Source: an uncultured Coriobacteriaceae bacterium
GTDB taxonomy: Bacteria; Actinomycetota; Coriobacteriia; Coriobacteriales; Atopobiaceae
NCBI GenBank assembly: GCA_900552935.1
Contig: USBN01000006.1
Span: 1-57,562, forward strand
Length of the DNA stretch: 57,562 nucleotides
Reading direction: 5' to 3'
In this document: piece by piece, positions 8,591-15,922 of the stretch
Position numbering within the stretch: position 1 is the stretch's first letter
How the letters are laid out: each line of letters opens with the position of its first letter
Notes under the pieces: generated by a model
Told to the model about the DNA's origin: nothing
The model's input: the letters and a program-made list of their open reading frames with translations, nothing else
Database searches by the model: none
Translations under genes and position numbers: made by a program

Positions 8591-9694
8591 CTACATCCGC
8601 ACGGGCATGAGCAGGTACAGGTAGTTGATCTTCGAGTAGCTCTTGAAGACGCCGGGACGCATCTTCTCCTGGAGCTCGAGCGTGACTTCGCTCTCCTGGT
8701 TAAGGGCGCTCACGCAATCGCCGACGTAACGGTAGTTCATGCCAATGGAGTTCGACTGACCCTCGACGTCGACGGAAAGCTGCTCGCGAGCGTCTCCCTG
8801 ATCCGGCGAGGTCGACGAGAGGAGCATCTGTCCGGAATCGGCGTCGACGTCGAGCCTCACGGAGGAGTTCGACGTGGCGATGGAGCTGACGCGGCGCAGA
8901 GCGCCGGCAAGATCCGCGACCTTCACCTTGACGGAGGTTAGGCAAGTCGAGGGGATCAGCTTCTTGTAGTCGGGGAAGGTGCCTTCGATGCGCCTAGAGA
9001 CATAGGTGGTGTTACCAAACACGAAGATGACCTGGTTCGCAGTGCTGCCGATGATGATCGTCGGGGACTCGCTGGGAAGCGACAGGACGTCGTGGAACAC
9101 GGTGCCAGGGATGATCATCTCGAAGGTCCCGTCGAGAGAGGAGGTCTCGACGTTGGTGTCGCACACAACGAGACGATAGGAATCCGTGGCAACGAGACGC
9201 ACGAGGTTCTCCTCGACGTTGAGCAGGACGCCCGCGAGGATCGGGCGACTTGTGTCGCGGGAGGTTACCTTATAGACCTTGTCGACCATCTCCGAAAGGA
9301 TGTTGCAGGGCAGCTCGACCGAGCGCTCCATCGCGATCTCTGGGAAGCTCGGGAAGTCGGCGGCGTTCAGGCAATTGAGGTGGAAGGAACTCTTGTCACA
9401 CGTAAGGTGGATGGTGCCCTCGCCACCATCAAAGGTTACGGCCGAGTCAGACAGGTTCTTCACGACGCTCGTGAGCATGCGTCCGGAGATGACCGTCTCG
9501 CCCTCCTCCTCGACGTTGGCTGCGATCTTGTGTCGAATCGAGGTGTCGAGATCGGAAGCCTGCATTTCCAGAGTGCCGCCGGAAGCCTTCATGAGGATGC
9601 CTCCGAGAACGGGAATGGTCGAGTGAGTGGCGATTCCCTTCGAGACGATGGAGAGCGCCTTGGCAAGGGACGACTGGCTGACGGTGAAACGCAT
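8591..9694 (-). CDS. dnaN: DNA polymerase III sliding clamp (beta subunit)
   Basis: A 367-residue three-domain clamp. MRFTVSQSSLAKALSIVSKG at the N-terminus and YLYLLMPVRM at the C-terminus are characteristic. The internal GTVFHDVLSL and FPDYKKLIP segments match the clamp. GGAGAG four bases before the ATG supports the start. It precedes recF with a 3-base gap and follows dnaA across a 238-base gap that contains DnaA-box-like sequences. Confidence 0.97.
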   Translation of the reverse strand: MRFTVSQSSLAKALSIVSKGIATHSTIPVLGGILMKASGGTLEMQASDLDTSIRHKIAANVEEEGETVISGRMLTSVVKNLSDSAVTFDGGEGTIHLTCDKSSFHLNCLNAADFPSFPEIAMERSVELPCNILSEMVDKVYKVTSRDTSRPILAGVLLNVEENLVRLVATDSYRLVVCDTNVETSSLDGTFEMIIPGTVFHDVLSLPSESPTIIIGSTANQVIFVFGNTTYVSRRIEGTFPDYKKLIPSTCLTSVKVKVADLAGALRRVSSIATSNSSVRLDVDADSGQMLLSSTSPDQGDAREQLSVDVEGQSNSIGMNYRYVGDCVSALNQESEVTLELQEKMRPGVFKSYSKINYLYLLMPVRM

Positions 9695-9932
9695 GTGTCT
9701 CTCCTATCTATATCTATTTATATATAGATATACATGTTAGTAATGGTAGTAAGGCGTGTAGAAACGTAGAAAACTTCTTAACAGTGCTGCTAGATGGCTT
9801 ATTTCGCTGGCGCATTCACGGGTGATAGAGAACCTGAGTTATCTACAGAGAATAGCGGCTGAAATTCTTTCAACATTTTGACCCTGGTTTTCCACCATCC
9901 TCTACCACCTTTCGACATTTCGTTGTCGAATG
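9695..9932. other. dnaA-dnaN gap with DnaA-box-like sites and an AT-rich stretch
   Basis: The gap contains TTATCTACA (9839-9847), CTTTCAACA (9867-9875), TTTTCCACC (9888-9896) and CTTTCGACA (9909-9917). All are in the same orientation and near the consensus TTATCCACA. Next to dnaN lies an almost pure AT block (about 9704-9733) containing an inverted TATCTATAT/ATATAGATA repeat, a candidate unwinding element. This may be one half of a bipartite oriC or an autoregulatory dnaA region. Confidence 0.5.
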
Positions 9933-11507
9933 CTAAGAGCTCGCCATCAGGTCCTCCTTGAGGCGCATGATCTTGTCGTAGACGATGCGGTCCTCCGTGC
10001 GGCGTTCCTCGACCCATTTAAGGCTGTGCTTTACCGTCGCGTGGGTTCGGCCGCCAAAGCGCTCGCCGATGTCCGCGAGGGTCGAGTCCGTGAGCTCTCG
10101 CGCAAGCCACACGGCGACGTGGCGTGGTTCCATGAGGGTCTTGTTGCGCTTGTCTCCCACGAGGTCCGTGTGGGTGACGTTGTACCTAGTCTCGACGAAC
10201 TTCTGAATCTGCTCGATCGTGAAGGTGCGCGTGTTGGCACCCCACTTCGCCTCGGCGATCTTCGTGATGTCCTCGCGCGTGAGGGGAGACCCTCCGCGTT
10301 GCCTGTTGGCAGCCTCGAGGATGCAGACCTGGCAGAAGCTCTTGATAGTGCGGATTGATGCGCCAGAGCGCTCCGCCATGAACTCGAGGTCCTCTTCGGT
10401 GAGCTCGCCGTCGTAGGCGGCGTCGCCCATCTCTCGTGCGAAGTCCTTCATCCTCTTGTAAAAGGTCCTGAGGAGGCCGAGCTTGAGTTCGTAGTTCGGG
10501 ACCTGGATGGAAATGGTCACGCCTGAGTCGAGGCGGGTGGACACGCGTTCCTCGAGGCCGAGCTCGATGGGGCTCTTGTCTGCGGCGAGCACGATCTGTT
10601 TGCCGTGGCTCGTGAGGAAGTTGAAGGTGTCAAAGAAGAACTGAACGGATCCCGCCTTCGAGCGGAACCCCTGAATGTCGTCGATGATGAGGACGTCGAC
10701 GCCGTGGTAGTTGTCCGTGAGCGCCTGCTTGACGTCCTTCGTGGTGTCCACCATCGCGGTGCTGTAGTCGTTTACGAATTCCGTAGCGGTTCGATACACG
10801 CAGACGCGTTCCGGGTCGTTGACGGCGAGATAGTTCTGGATGGCCTTGAGTAGGTGAGTCTTACCCATCCCTGGGCCGCCGTAGATAAAGAGAGGGTTGT
10901 AAGCGTGGCTGCCGTTGGCGACCGCCTTTGCCGCCTGGAGAGCCATGCGGTTCTCCTCGCCCTCGATAAACGTCTCGAAGGTGAGCTCGGAATCCTCGGG
11001 TGCGATGTCTCCCACGAGGGGATTCTTCCGAGGAGTCGCCGACGCGGGCGTAACCTGTGTCGCGACGGGCTCGGTGGAGGGATTCATCAGGCGCTCGAGC
11101 TCCTCGCGCGAGATGGTCGTCTGGGTCTGGTGGATATGAGGCATGGGCGCTGGCGCGACTTGGGGCGCGGGCGCTTGAGGAGCCGGTGCCTGTTGCTGCG
11201 CGGCGCTGGGACGCGCAGCGGACGGGTTGCCGGAAGGTGCCCCTCCTGCCAGCGTCACGCACACGTTGAAGTGTTGGAAGGCCGCCCTTTCGAGGGCGTC
11301 TTCGATGATGGGTGCGTTTCTCTCGACGTTGCGCTTCACGAACGCGCCCTTGACCGAGATGGTCAGGGTGTCCTCCGTGAGGTCCTCCGCCGTGCAGCTG
11401 CGAAGCATGGCGAGGGTGGCGGGCGCCATCCCCTCTTCTTCGAGCATGTTCGTCACATCGTCCCAGAGAATCTGGGCGTCTGACTCTTGGGTTGAGAGAT
11501 CACTCAT
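9933..11507 (-). CDS. dnaA: Chromosomal replication initiator DnaA
   Basis: A 524-residue initiator ATPase. Domain I is at the N-terminus, followed by a Pro/Ala/Gln-rich linker. The AAA+ domain has Walker A GGPGMGKTHLL and Walker B VLIIDDIQ. Domain IV has the DNA-binding signature GGRTHATVKHSLKWVEE near the C-terminus. I chose the ATG at 11507 (MSDLSTQES). An in-frame ATG 66 bases further upstream overlaps a TATAAT -10 element and is probably not translated. No strong ribosome-binding site is visible at either start. Confidence 0.96.
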   Translation of the reverse strand: MSDLSTQESDAQILWDDVTNMLEEEGMAPATLAMLRSCTAEDLTEDTLTISVKGAFVKRNVERNAPIIEDALERAAFQHFNVCVTLAGGAPSGNPSAARPSAAQQQAPAPQAPAPQVAPAPMPHIHQTQTTISREELERLMNPSTEPVATQVTPASATPRKNPLVGDIAPEDSELTFETFIEGEENRMALQAAKAVANGSHAYNPLFIYGGPGMGKTHLLKAIQNYLAVNDPERVCVYRTATEFVNDYSTAMVDTTKDVKQALTDNYHGVDVLIIDDIQGFRSKAGSVQFFFDTFNFLTSHGKQIVLAADKSPIELGLEERVSTRLDSGVTISIQVPNYELKLGLLRTFYKRMKDFAREMGDAAYDGELTEEDLEFMAERSGASIRTIKSFCQVCILEAANRQRGGSPLTREDITKIAEAKWGANTRTFTIEQIQKFVETRYNVTHTDLVGDKRNKTLMEPRHVAVWLARELTDSTLADIGERFGGRTHATVKHSLKWVEERRTEDRIVYDKIMRLKEDLMASS

Positions 11508-11559
11508 TGTGCGTGGATCCAAACTGTCTGGACGGCGTGTCGCCGTCCTTCTCCCAAAA

Positions 11560-11614
11560 TGTTGAAAACTCATTATATGTGAGCTTTGAGCTGAGGTGGA
11601 GCAAGTGTTGAAAA
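11560..11614 (-). promoter_or_regulatory. dnaA promoter with two DnaA-like repeats
   Basis: On the minus strand, a TATAAT (11572-11577) has a weak TCCACC at -35, 17 bases away. Two copies of TTTTCAACA (11606-11614 and 11560-11568) flank the -10 element. This matches the usual arrangement for DnaA autoregulation, but the 9-mer differs from the TTATCCACA consensus at two positions. Confidence 0.5.
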
Positions 11615-11618
11615 CTAA

Positions 11619-11658
11619 TTCGGGCGGCGGTGAAACTCTGATGTCACCGCCGCCCGAA
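11619..11658 (-). terminator. Hairpin after the HATPase/wHTH gene
   Basis: A perfect 15-bp inverted repeat (11619-11633 with 11644-11658) with a 10-base loop lies 56 bases after the stop codon. On the minus strand it is followed by TTAGTTTT. It separates the HATPase gene from the dnaA promoter. Confidence 0.7.
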
Positions 11659-11714
11659 GCGATTCGATGCTGTTTGGGGAGATGATCGGATATCCCCGTT
11701 GACTCACCGGTTGT

Positions 11715-12860
11715 CTACTGCTGGATAAGCGTCATGCCCATGTCCGTGAGGAACCGCTTCTGCCCCCTCTTAGCGACTATGCCCTGGTTCTCCATCTCCC
11801 GAAGCTGGCGGCTCCAAGTTGCGTTTGATCCGCCATATGCCGCCACAAGGTCGACCACGCCCACGCTCTCGTGCTGGGCGAGATAGGCGATAACTCGCTG
11901 CGCCCTCTCGCTGAGAGGTTCCGGATGCATTTGCTGCTGCCAAGGTAATTGCTGCTGGTAGGGAGCCTGTGGCATTCCCTGGGCGTAGGGGTAGTAGCCC
12001 TGTGGCGCGCTCTGGGCCGCCGGCCAGGCCCCGGCGCCCCATGGTTGGGGCATCTGTTGCGGATAGCCCTGCTGGTATTGGGGCACCCCCTGCTGCTGCG
12101 CTTGCGGCTGGAACTGCCCCATGCCCTGCTGTGGATAGCCCATCATCTGCTGGGGATACTGTGCCCCTGTCTGCGGAGGATATTGCTGCGCGCCCTGCTG
12201 CCACCCTTGCTGATAGGGATTCTGCCCGGGTGCTGCCGCCATGCCCTGAGGCTGTTGCCAAGCCTCATTCGCTGGCTGCATCGCAGGTGCGGGCTCGTTC
12301 GTGCTCTCATTGGGCATCGAGATCGTCACGATGGTGCCGCAGTTGATGTTGTCCTCGATGGTGAGCGTGCCGCCGTGGTCTTCCATGTACTGCTGGGCGT
12401 AAGGAAGGCCCGATCCCACACCTCGAATGTACTTCTTCATCTCCTCCGTGGCGGAGCTGGTTCCGTATTCGAGTGCGCGGTCCTTCTCGCGGATGCCCGG
12501 CCCCTGGTCTGAGAAGCGGATGGTGTTTCCGCCGTCGAGGATGGAAACGGTCGGCTCCTTGAAATATGCGTGGACGAGGTTCTCAACAACCTCGCGGATG
12601 ACCGTGAACGAGATCTTGCCGCCCTGCTCCTTGGCGAGGCGCGTGACGGTTGCGGTGATTTCCTCCAGATAGGAGCGCACGTCCGACGGTTGAATGACGA
12701 CCACCCTCGGCGCTGCCGCGGGATCATCGAAGATGGCGATTCGTGTGGGATTGGTGACGACCTCGCCAAGTTCGGGCGAGGTGGAGTTTTCCACCTTGTC
12801 TGCTCCCGTGCCTATTTCCGTTGGCCCTTCTCCTACGAAGGGATAGAAGGCATCTGCCAT
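11715..12860 (-). CDS. GHKL ATPase with Gln-rich linker and winged-helix domain
   Basis: A 381-residue protein of unknown role. Residues about 85-185 form a GHKL/HATPase fold: N-box REVVENLVHAY, G1 box FSDQGPGI, and G2 box GVGSGLPYAQQYMEDHGG. Residues about 195-310 are low-complexity, very rich in Gln, Pro, Tyr and Gly. The last 65 residues look like a winged helix (RVIAYLAQHESVGVVDLV, then TWSRQLREMENQGIVAKRG). No dimerisation/phospho-acceptor histidine domain is visible, so it is closer to SpoIIAB/RsbW-type kinases than to a sensor kinase. It lies between dnaA and the origin, transcribed leftward, with the origin region as its promoter side. Confidence 0.75.
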   Translation of the reverse strand: MADAFYPFVGEGPTEIGTGADKVENSTSPELGEVVTNPTRIAIFDDPAAAPRVVVIQPSDVRSYLEEITATVTRLAKEQGGKISFTVIREVVENLVHAYFKEPTVSILDGGNTIRFSDQGPGIREKDRALEYGTSSATEEMKKYIRGVGSGLPYAQQYMEDHGGTLTIEDNINCGTIVTISMPNESTNEPAPAMQPANEAWQQPQGMAAAPGQNPYQQGWQQGAQQYPPQTGAQYPQQMMGYPQQGMGQFQPQAQQQGVPQYQQGYPQQMPQPWGAGAWPAAQSAPQGYYPYAQGMPQAPYQQQLPWQQQMHPEPLSERAQRVIAYLAQHESVGVVDLVAAYGGSNATWSRQLREMENQGIVAKRGQKRFLTDMGMTLIQQ

Positions 12861-13274
12861 CTTTCATCCATTTCTTTCACGGCCCTAGCGGGGCTTTTCA
12901 TGCTCTTTCAACAAGATTCCAACAGATGATGAAAACTTGCACAAGCTTTTTTTCACCAACCGAAAGTTATCAACACCTGACGAAAGATTGTTGATAACCT
13001 GCGATGACAAACATCAAGCTGCTCGTGAAATACCTTGTCTACAGGCAAAATATTTCACGTTGCACTGTTGATTATTTCATCCTTTGCGGATGATTTCCGC
13101 CTATTTCTGAAATGTTTGGCAACAGATTTTCTCCTTATGAAAGACCGATCGAAAGCGAACACAAGGTCTTGTTGTTGCGCCCCTGGTGGACCTCACCCGT
13201 TGTGGTTTCGTGGCCAAGGCGTGCGCATGAGGTGCTTTTCTGTGGGATAACCTCGCAATTTCCCAATATTCAAA
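12861..13274. other. oriC: Probable oriC: divergent AT-rich region with DnaA boxes
   Basis: About 500 bases with no gene separate the leftward dnaA side from the rightward rpmH side. It is clearly AT-richer than its surroundings. DnaA-box-like sites are TTATCAACA (12967-12975), its inverted copy TGTTGATAA (12989-12997), TTGTCTACA (13035-13043) and TGTTGATTA (13066-13074). The first two form a perfect 10-bp inverted repeat with a 13-base spacer. CGTGAAAT and ATTTCACG flank the third box. The position matches the classical rpmH-dnaA origin, with transcription polarity switching here. Confidence 0.7.
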
Positions 13275-13304
13275 TTGACATCACGCAACCCACACCCCTA
13301 CAAT
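13275..13304 (+). promoter_or_regulatory. rpmH operon promoter
   Basis: A perfect TTGACA (13275-13280) and TACAAT (13299-13304) are separated by 18 bases, about 55 bases upstream of the rpmH ATG. It probably drives rpmH-rnpA-yidD-yidC-jag. Confidence 0.75.
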
Positions 13305-13359
13305 CGGAGAGCTTGACTGCTAATGCAGTGATGAGATTTGTCACTCAGGAGGAACCACT

Positions 13360-13494
13360 ATGAAGCGTACGTACCAGCCCAATAAGCGCAAGCGCGCCAA
13401 GTGCCACGGCTTCCGTGCTCGCATGGCCACCAAGGGCGGCCGCGCCGTTCTCGCCCGTCGCCGTGCCAAGGGTCGCAAGAAGCTCACTGTCTAG
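13360..13494 (+). CDS. rpmH: 50S ribosomal protein L34
   Basis: A 44-residue, highly basic protein. It starts MKRTYQPNKRKRAKCHGF and ends ARRRAKGRKKLTV, the standard L34 sequence and length. AGGAGGAA lies six bases before the ATG. It is the first gene of the rightward operon that starts at the origin; rnpA follows after seven bases. Confidence 0.97.
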   Translation: MKRTYQPNKRKRAKCHGFRARMATKGGRAVLARRRAKGRKKLTV

Positions 13495-13501
13495 GACATT
13501 C

Positions 13502-13822
13502 ATGGAGACCATCAAGTCCAAAAGGGATTTTGAGAAGGTCTTCCGTGGTGGTAAGCGGCTCAACCATCCTCTCGTCAGGCTTACTGTGAGTCCTGTCGAG
13601 GGAGATGGCGTGGGCCGCATTGCCTATGTCGCTGCAAAGAAGCTCGGATGTGCGCCGCATCGCAATAGGTGCAAGCGCGTACTTCGAGCTGCGGCGGCGG
13701 AGGCGGATTTTCCGCCAGAGGGCTTCGATGTGATTCTTTTCTCGACGCCAGCGACGTACGAGGCCACCTCTCACGAGGTTGCCGCGGCACTTGCAAAGCT
13801 GAGGAAGAGAATCAACGCATGA
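13502..13822 (+). CDS. rnpA: Ribonuclease P protein component
   Basis: A 106-residue basic protein subunit of RNase P, which matures tRNA 5' ends. The central RNR signature is visible in CAPHRNRCKRVLRAA, and METIKSKRDFEKVFRGG is a typical N-terminus. I start at the ATG at 13502, just after rpmH. The frame extends further upstream but would overlap rpmH. Its stop codon overlaps the yidD start (ATGA). Confidence 0.95.
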   Translation: METIKSKRDFEKVFRGGKRLNHPLVRLTVSPVEGDGVGRIAYVAAKKLGCAPHRNRCKRVLRAAAAEADFPPEGFDVILFSTPATYEATSHEVAAALAKLRKRINA

Positions 13823-14061
13823 TTACTACGGAGAAGGATGGGCAGGGTTTTATCGCCCGTTGCCTCATCCGTTTCGTGAAGGCATACAAACGATATGTCT
13901 CGCCCATCCTTCCTCCGTCATGCATCTATGAACCAACCTGTTCTGAGTACGCCATAGAGGCGCTTCGTCGGTATGGCGCACTCAGAGGTGGTTGGCTTAC
14001 CCTGTCGCGTCTTGTCAGGTGTAATCCTTTCCACAAAGGCGGCTATGACCCCGTCCCATAA
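13819..14061 (+). CDS. yidD: Membrane protein insertion efficiency factor YidD
   Basis: An 80-residue YidD-family protein. The conserved core is RYVSPILPPSCIYEPTCSEYA followed by GGWLTLSRLVRCNPFHKGGYDPVP, including the Cys residues and the NPFHxGGxDPVP end. It sits in the standard rnpA-yidD-yidC order, is thought to assist YidC insertion at the inner face of the membrane, and overlaps rnpA by four bases. Confidence 0.95.
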   Translation: MITTEKDGQGFIARCLIRFVKAYKRYVSPILPPSCIYEPTCSEYAIEALRRYGALRGGWLTLSRLVRCNPFHKGGYDPVP

Positions 14062-14087
14062 GGACGGAACAACTGGAGGTACTTCCC

Positions 14088-14849
14088 ATGTGGGATGGAA
14101 TCATCTACGTCATTGCCCAGATCCTGACGTTCATTGCGAACCTCGTCGGTGACTGGGGCCTGGCAATCATCATTCTTACGGCCATCATTCGTATTCTGCT
14201 CACCCCTCTTACCGTGAGCTCGACGCGCTCGATGGCCAAGATGCAGGTCCTGCAGCCGAAGATGCTGGAGATTCAGGAGCGCTACGCGGATGATCCCCAG
14301 CGCATGAACCTCGAGATGCAGAAGTTCTACAGCGAGAACAAGTTCAACCCGCTTGGTGGCTGTCTGCCCACGCTCATTCAGATGCCCGTGTTCTTCGCTC
14401 TCTTCTCCGTCCTTCGTTATCAGATTCCCGAGAGCGCGTGCTTCTATGGCATCTTTGAGTCCCTCGCCCTCTCACCGAACGGTGCCGTTCTTGAGCTCGG
14501 CTGGGCTGGCGCTTGGCTCTACATCGTGTTCGACCTTGCCTTTGGTGTCCTGACGCTCGTTCCGATGCTGCTTAACCAGCAGGCTACCGAGTCCATGCAG
14601 GGTCAGCAGACCAAGATCATGGGCATCGTTATGGCGCTTATGATGATGTGGTTCGGCTGGTCCGTGCCCATCGGCGTTGTTCTTTACTACGTCACCTCTT
14701 CTGCTTGGGGCGTCGTCCAGCAGGTCTTCATCACTCGTAAGGTGACCGAGAAGGCTAAGGCCGAGGAGGCCGAGCGTCTGGCTAATCAGCCGGTGAACAT
14801 TAACGTCGTTCGCCGTGAGCGCAAGCAGCGTCCGCACAAGAAGTCCTAG
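14088..14849 (+). CDS. yidC: Membrane protein insertase YidC/Oxa1
   Basis: A 253-residue insertase with about five hydrophobic segments. The hallmark is LTAIIRILLTPLTVSSTRSM, with the conserved arginine in the hydrophilic groove, followed by the cytoplasmic hairpin KMLEIQERYADDPQRM and FNPLGGCLPTLIQMPVFFALF. The tail is basic (RRERKQRPHKKS), as in ribosome-binding Gram-positive homologues. There is no lipoprotein signal. GGAGG lies eight bases before the ATG. Confidence 0.96.
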   Translation: MWDGIIYVIAQILTFIANLVGDWGLAIIILTAIIRILLTPLTVSSTRSMAKMQVLQPKMLEIQERYADDPQRMNLEMQKFYSENKFNPLGGCLPTLIQMPVFFALFSVLRYQIPESACFYGIFESLALSPNGAVLELGWAGAWLYIVFDLAFGVLTLVPMLLNQQATESMQGQQTKIMGIVMALMMMWFGWSVPIGVVLYYVTSSAWGVVQQVFITRKVTEKAKAEEAERLANQPVNINVVRRERKQRPHKKS

Positions 14850-14924
14850 GTCTAACGACATATATCCGTGCAGGTCGCGCATCCTCGTTAGAAGATGCGC
14901 GACATGTCTTATCTGGAGGTAAAC

Positions 14925-15476
14925 ATGAGCGAGGAGATTGTGGAGACCGTCGAGGAGTTCGACGCCATCCGCTCCGCCTACGAAGAGACAGGCGATCTCA
15001 CTGATGACCAGGTAGATAAGGTCGCAGACGCTGCGATTGAGATTCTTAGGTCTATCCTGGGTTGCTTTGGAGAGAACAATAGTTCGATTGATGAGTACGA
15101 TGGCGACGAGGGCGAGCTGATTCTCGATGTCAACGGTGGCAACCTCGCCATTCTCATTGGTCGTCACGGTGTGACTCTCGATGCCCTTCAGGTTGTCTTC
15201 TCTTCCATGCTTTCCAAGAAGATTGGCTTCCACTATCCGATTGTTGTCGATATCGAGGGTTATAAGAGCCGTCGTCGCGATAAGGTTCAGTCTGTTGCTC
15301 GCAACGCCGCCTCCAAGGCTCGTAAGAACGGTCGCGCTGTAAAGCTTGCTCCGATGAATGCCTATGAGCGTAGGCTTGTTCACCTTGCGCTCCGTGGTGA
15401 TGACTCAATTACCACGCATTCTGAGGGTGTCGATCCCGAGAGATGCGTTGTAATTACTCCGGTCAAACAGCAGTAA
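14925..15476 (+). CDS. KH/R3H RNA-binding protein Jag (KhpB-like)
   Basis: A 183-residue RNA-binding protein with a KH-like domain (LIGRHGVTLDALQVVFSSML) and an R3H domain (LAPMNAYERRLVHLAL followed by VDPERCVVITPV). GGAGG seven bases before the ATG at 14925 fixes the start. The N-terminal Jag_N domain of Bacillus/Streptococcus KhpB is missing. In its place is a short acidic, helical stretch (residues 1-60). It follows yidC, as in many Gram-positives, and ends at a strong terminator. Confidence 0.9.
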   Translation: MSEEIVETVEEFDAIRSAYEETGDLTDDQVDKVADAAIEILRSILGCFGENNSSIDEYDGDEGELILDVNGGNLAILIGRHGVTLDALQVVFSSMLSKKIGFHYPIVVDIEGYKSRRRDKVQSVARNAASKARKNGRAVKLAPMNAYERRLVHLALRGDDSITTHSEGVDPERCVVITPVKQQ

Positions 15477-15500
15477 GTCGTTTTACATAGGGTTTCATTC

Positions 15501-15528
15501 AGGGAGGCTTCGGCCTCCCTTTTCTTTT
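15501..15528 (+). terminator. Terminator of the rpmH-jag operon
   Basis: An 8-bp perfect stem AGGGAGGC/GCCTCCCT with a TTCG tetraloop is followed by TTTCTTTT, 24 bases after the jag stop codon. Confidence 0.93.
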
Positions 15529-15871
15529 GTCGAACGAATCTATGTGTATTTCGGAGTGTGTTTGCTGTTTCTCAATTACAGTTTTGAGACTTTTTAGTAC
15601 GTGCTCTCATGCCTTCCGTATCATCTTCGATTATCTCTTTTGATGATTAATCGCGAGGTAGTAAGAGAAGCAAACCTACTACGTGTATCGTGTACCGATC
15701 AATTAACTACGTATTCACTTGCTTGGTGCTTCTTTATCTCTTGAAGGCTTTTGGGCCACCCTTTGCACCGAGTTTTGCTGGATCTCAAAACGTGTTACTC
15801 AGCTTGGATATCTACGTAAGATTTTGTCGTTCGGCTCATTTATCATTGAACCTGTTGATCACCTTTCCCTA
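15529..15871. other. AT-rich gap before rsmG, no gene seen
   Basis: About 340 bases, clearly lower in GC than the flanking operons. The open frames here lack ribosome-binding sites and recognisable proteins. It must hold the promoter for rsmG-parA-parB, but I cannot single out a convincing -35/-10 pair. Confidence 0.5.
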
Positions 15872-15906
15872 ATGACAAAACTTCTCGCTTCGGGAAGTTT
15901 TGTCAT
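15872..15906 (+). promoter_or_regulatory. 13-bp hairpin upstream of rsmG
   Basis: A perfect inverted repeat ATGACAAAACTTC (15872-15884) / GAAGTTTTGTCAT (15894-15906) with a 9-base loop ends 16 bases before the chosen rsmG start. It has no T-run after it, so it could be an attenuator, an RNA-stability element or an operator. It makes an rsmG start further upstream unlikely. Confidence 0.5.
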
Positions 15907-15922
15907 AGATTGGATTCATCCT

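Noticed and set aside
11508..11573. 22-residue N-terminal extension of DnaA
   Set aside because: The upstream ATG overlaps the TATAAT element of the probable dnaA promoter, so the extension is unlikely to be transcribed.
12961..13075. Additional parS-like sites in the origin (CGTGAAAT/ATTTCACG)
   Set aside because: The half-sites are separated by 20 bases and lack the parS centre, so they do not match the consensus.
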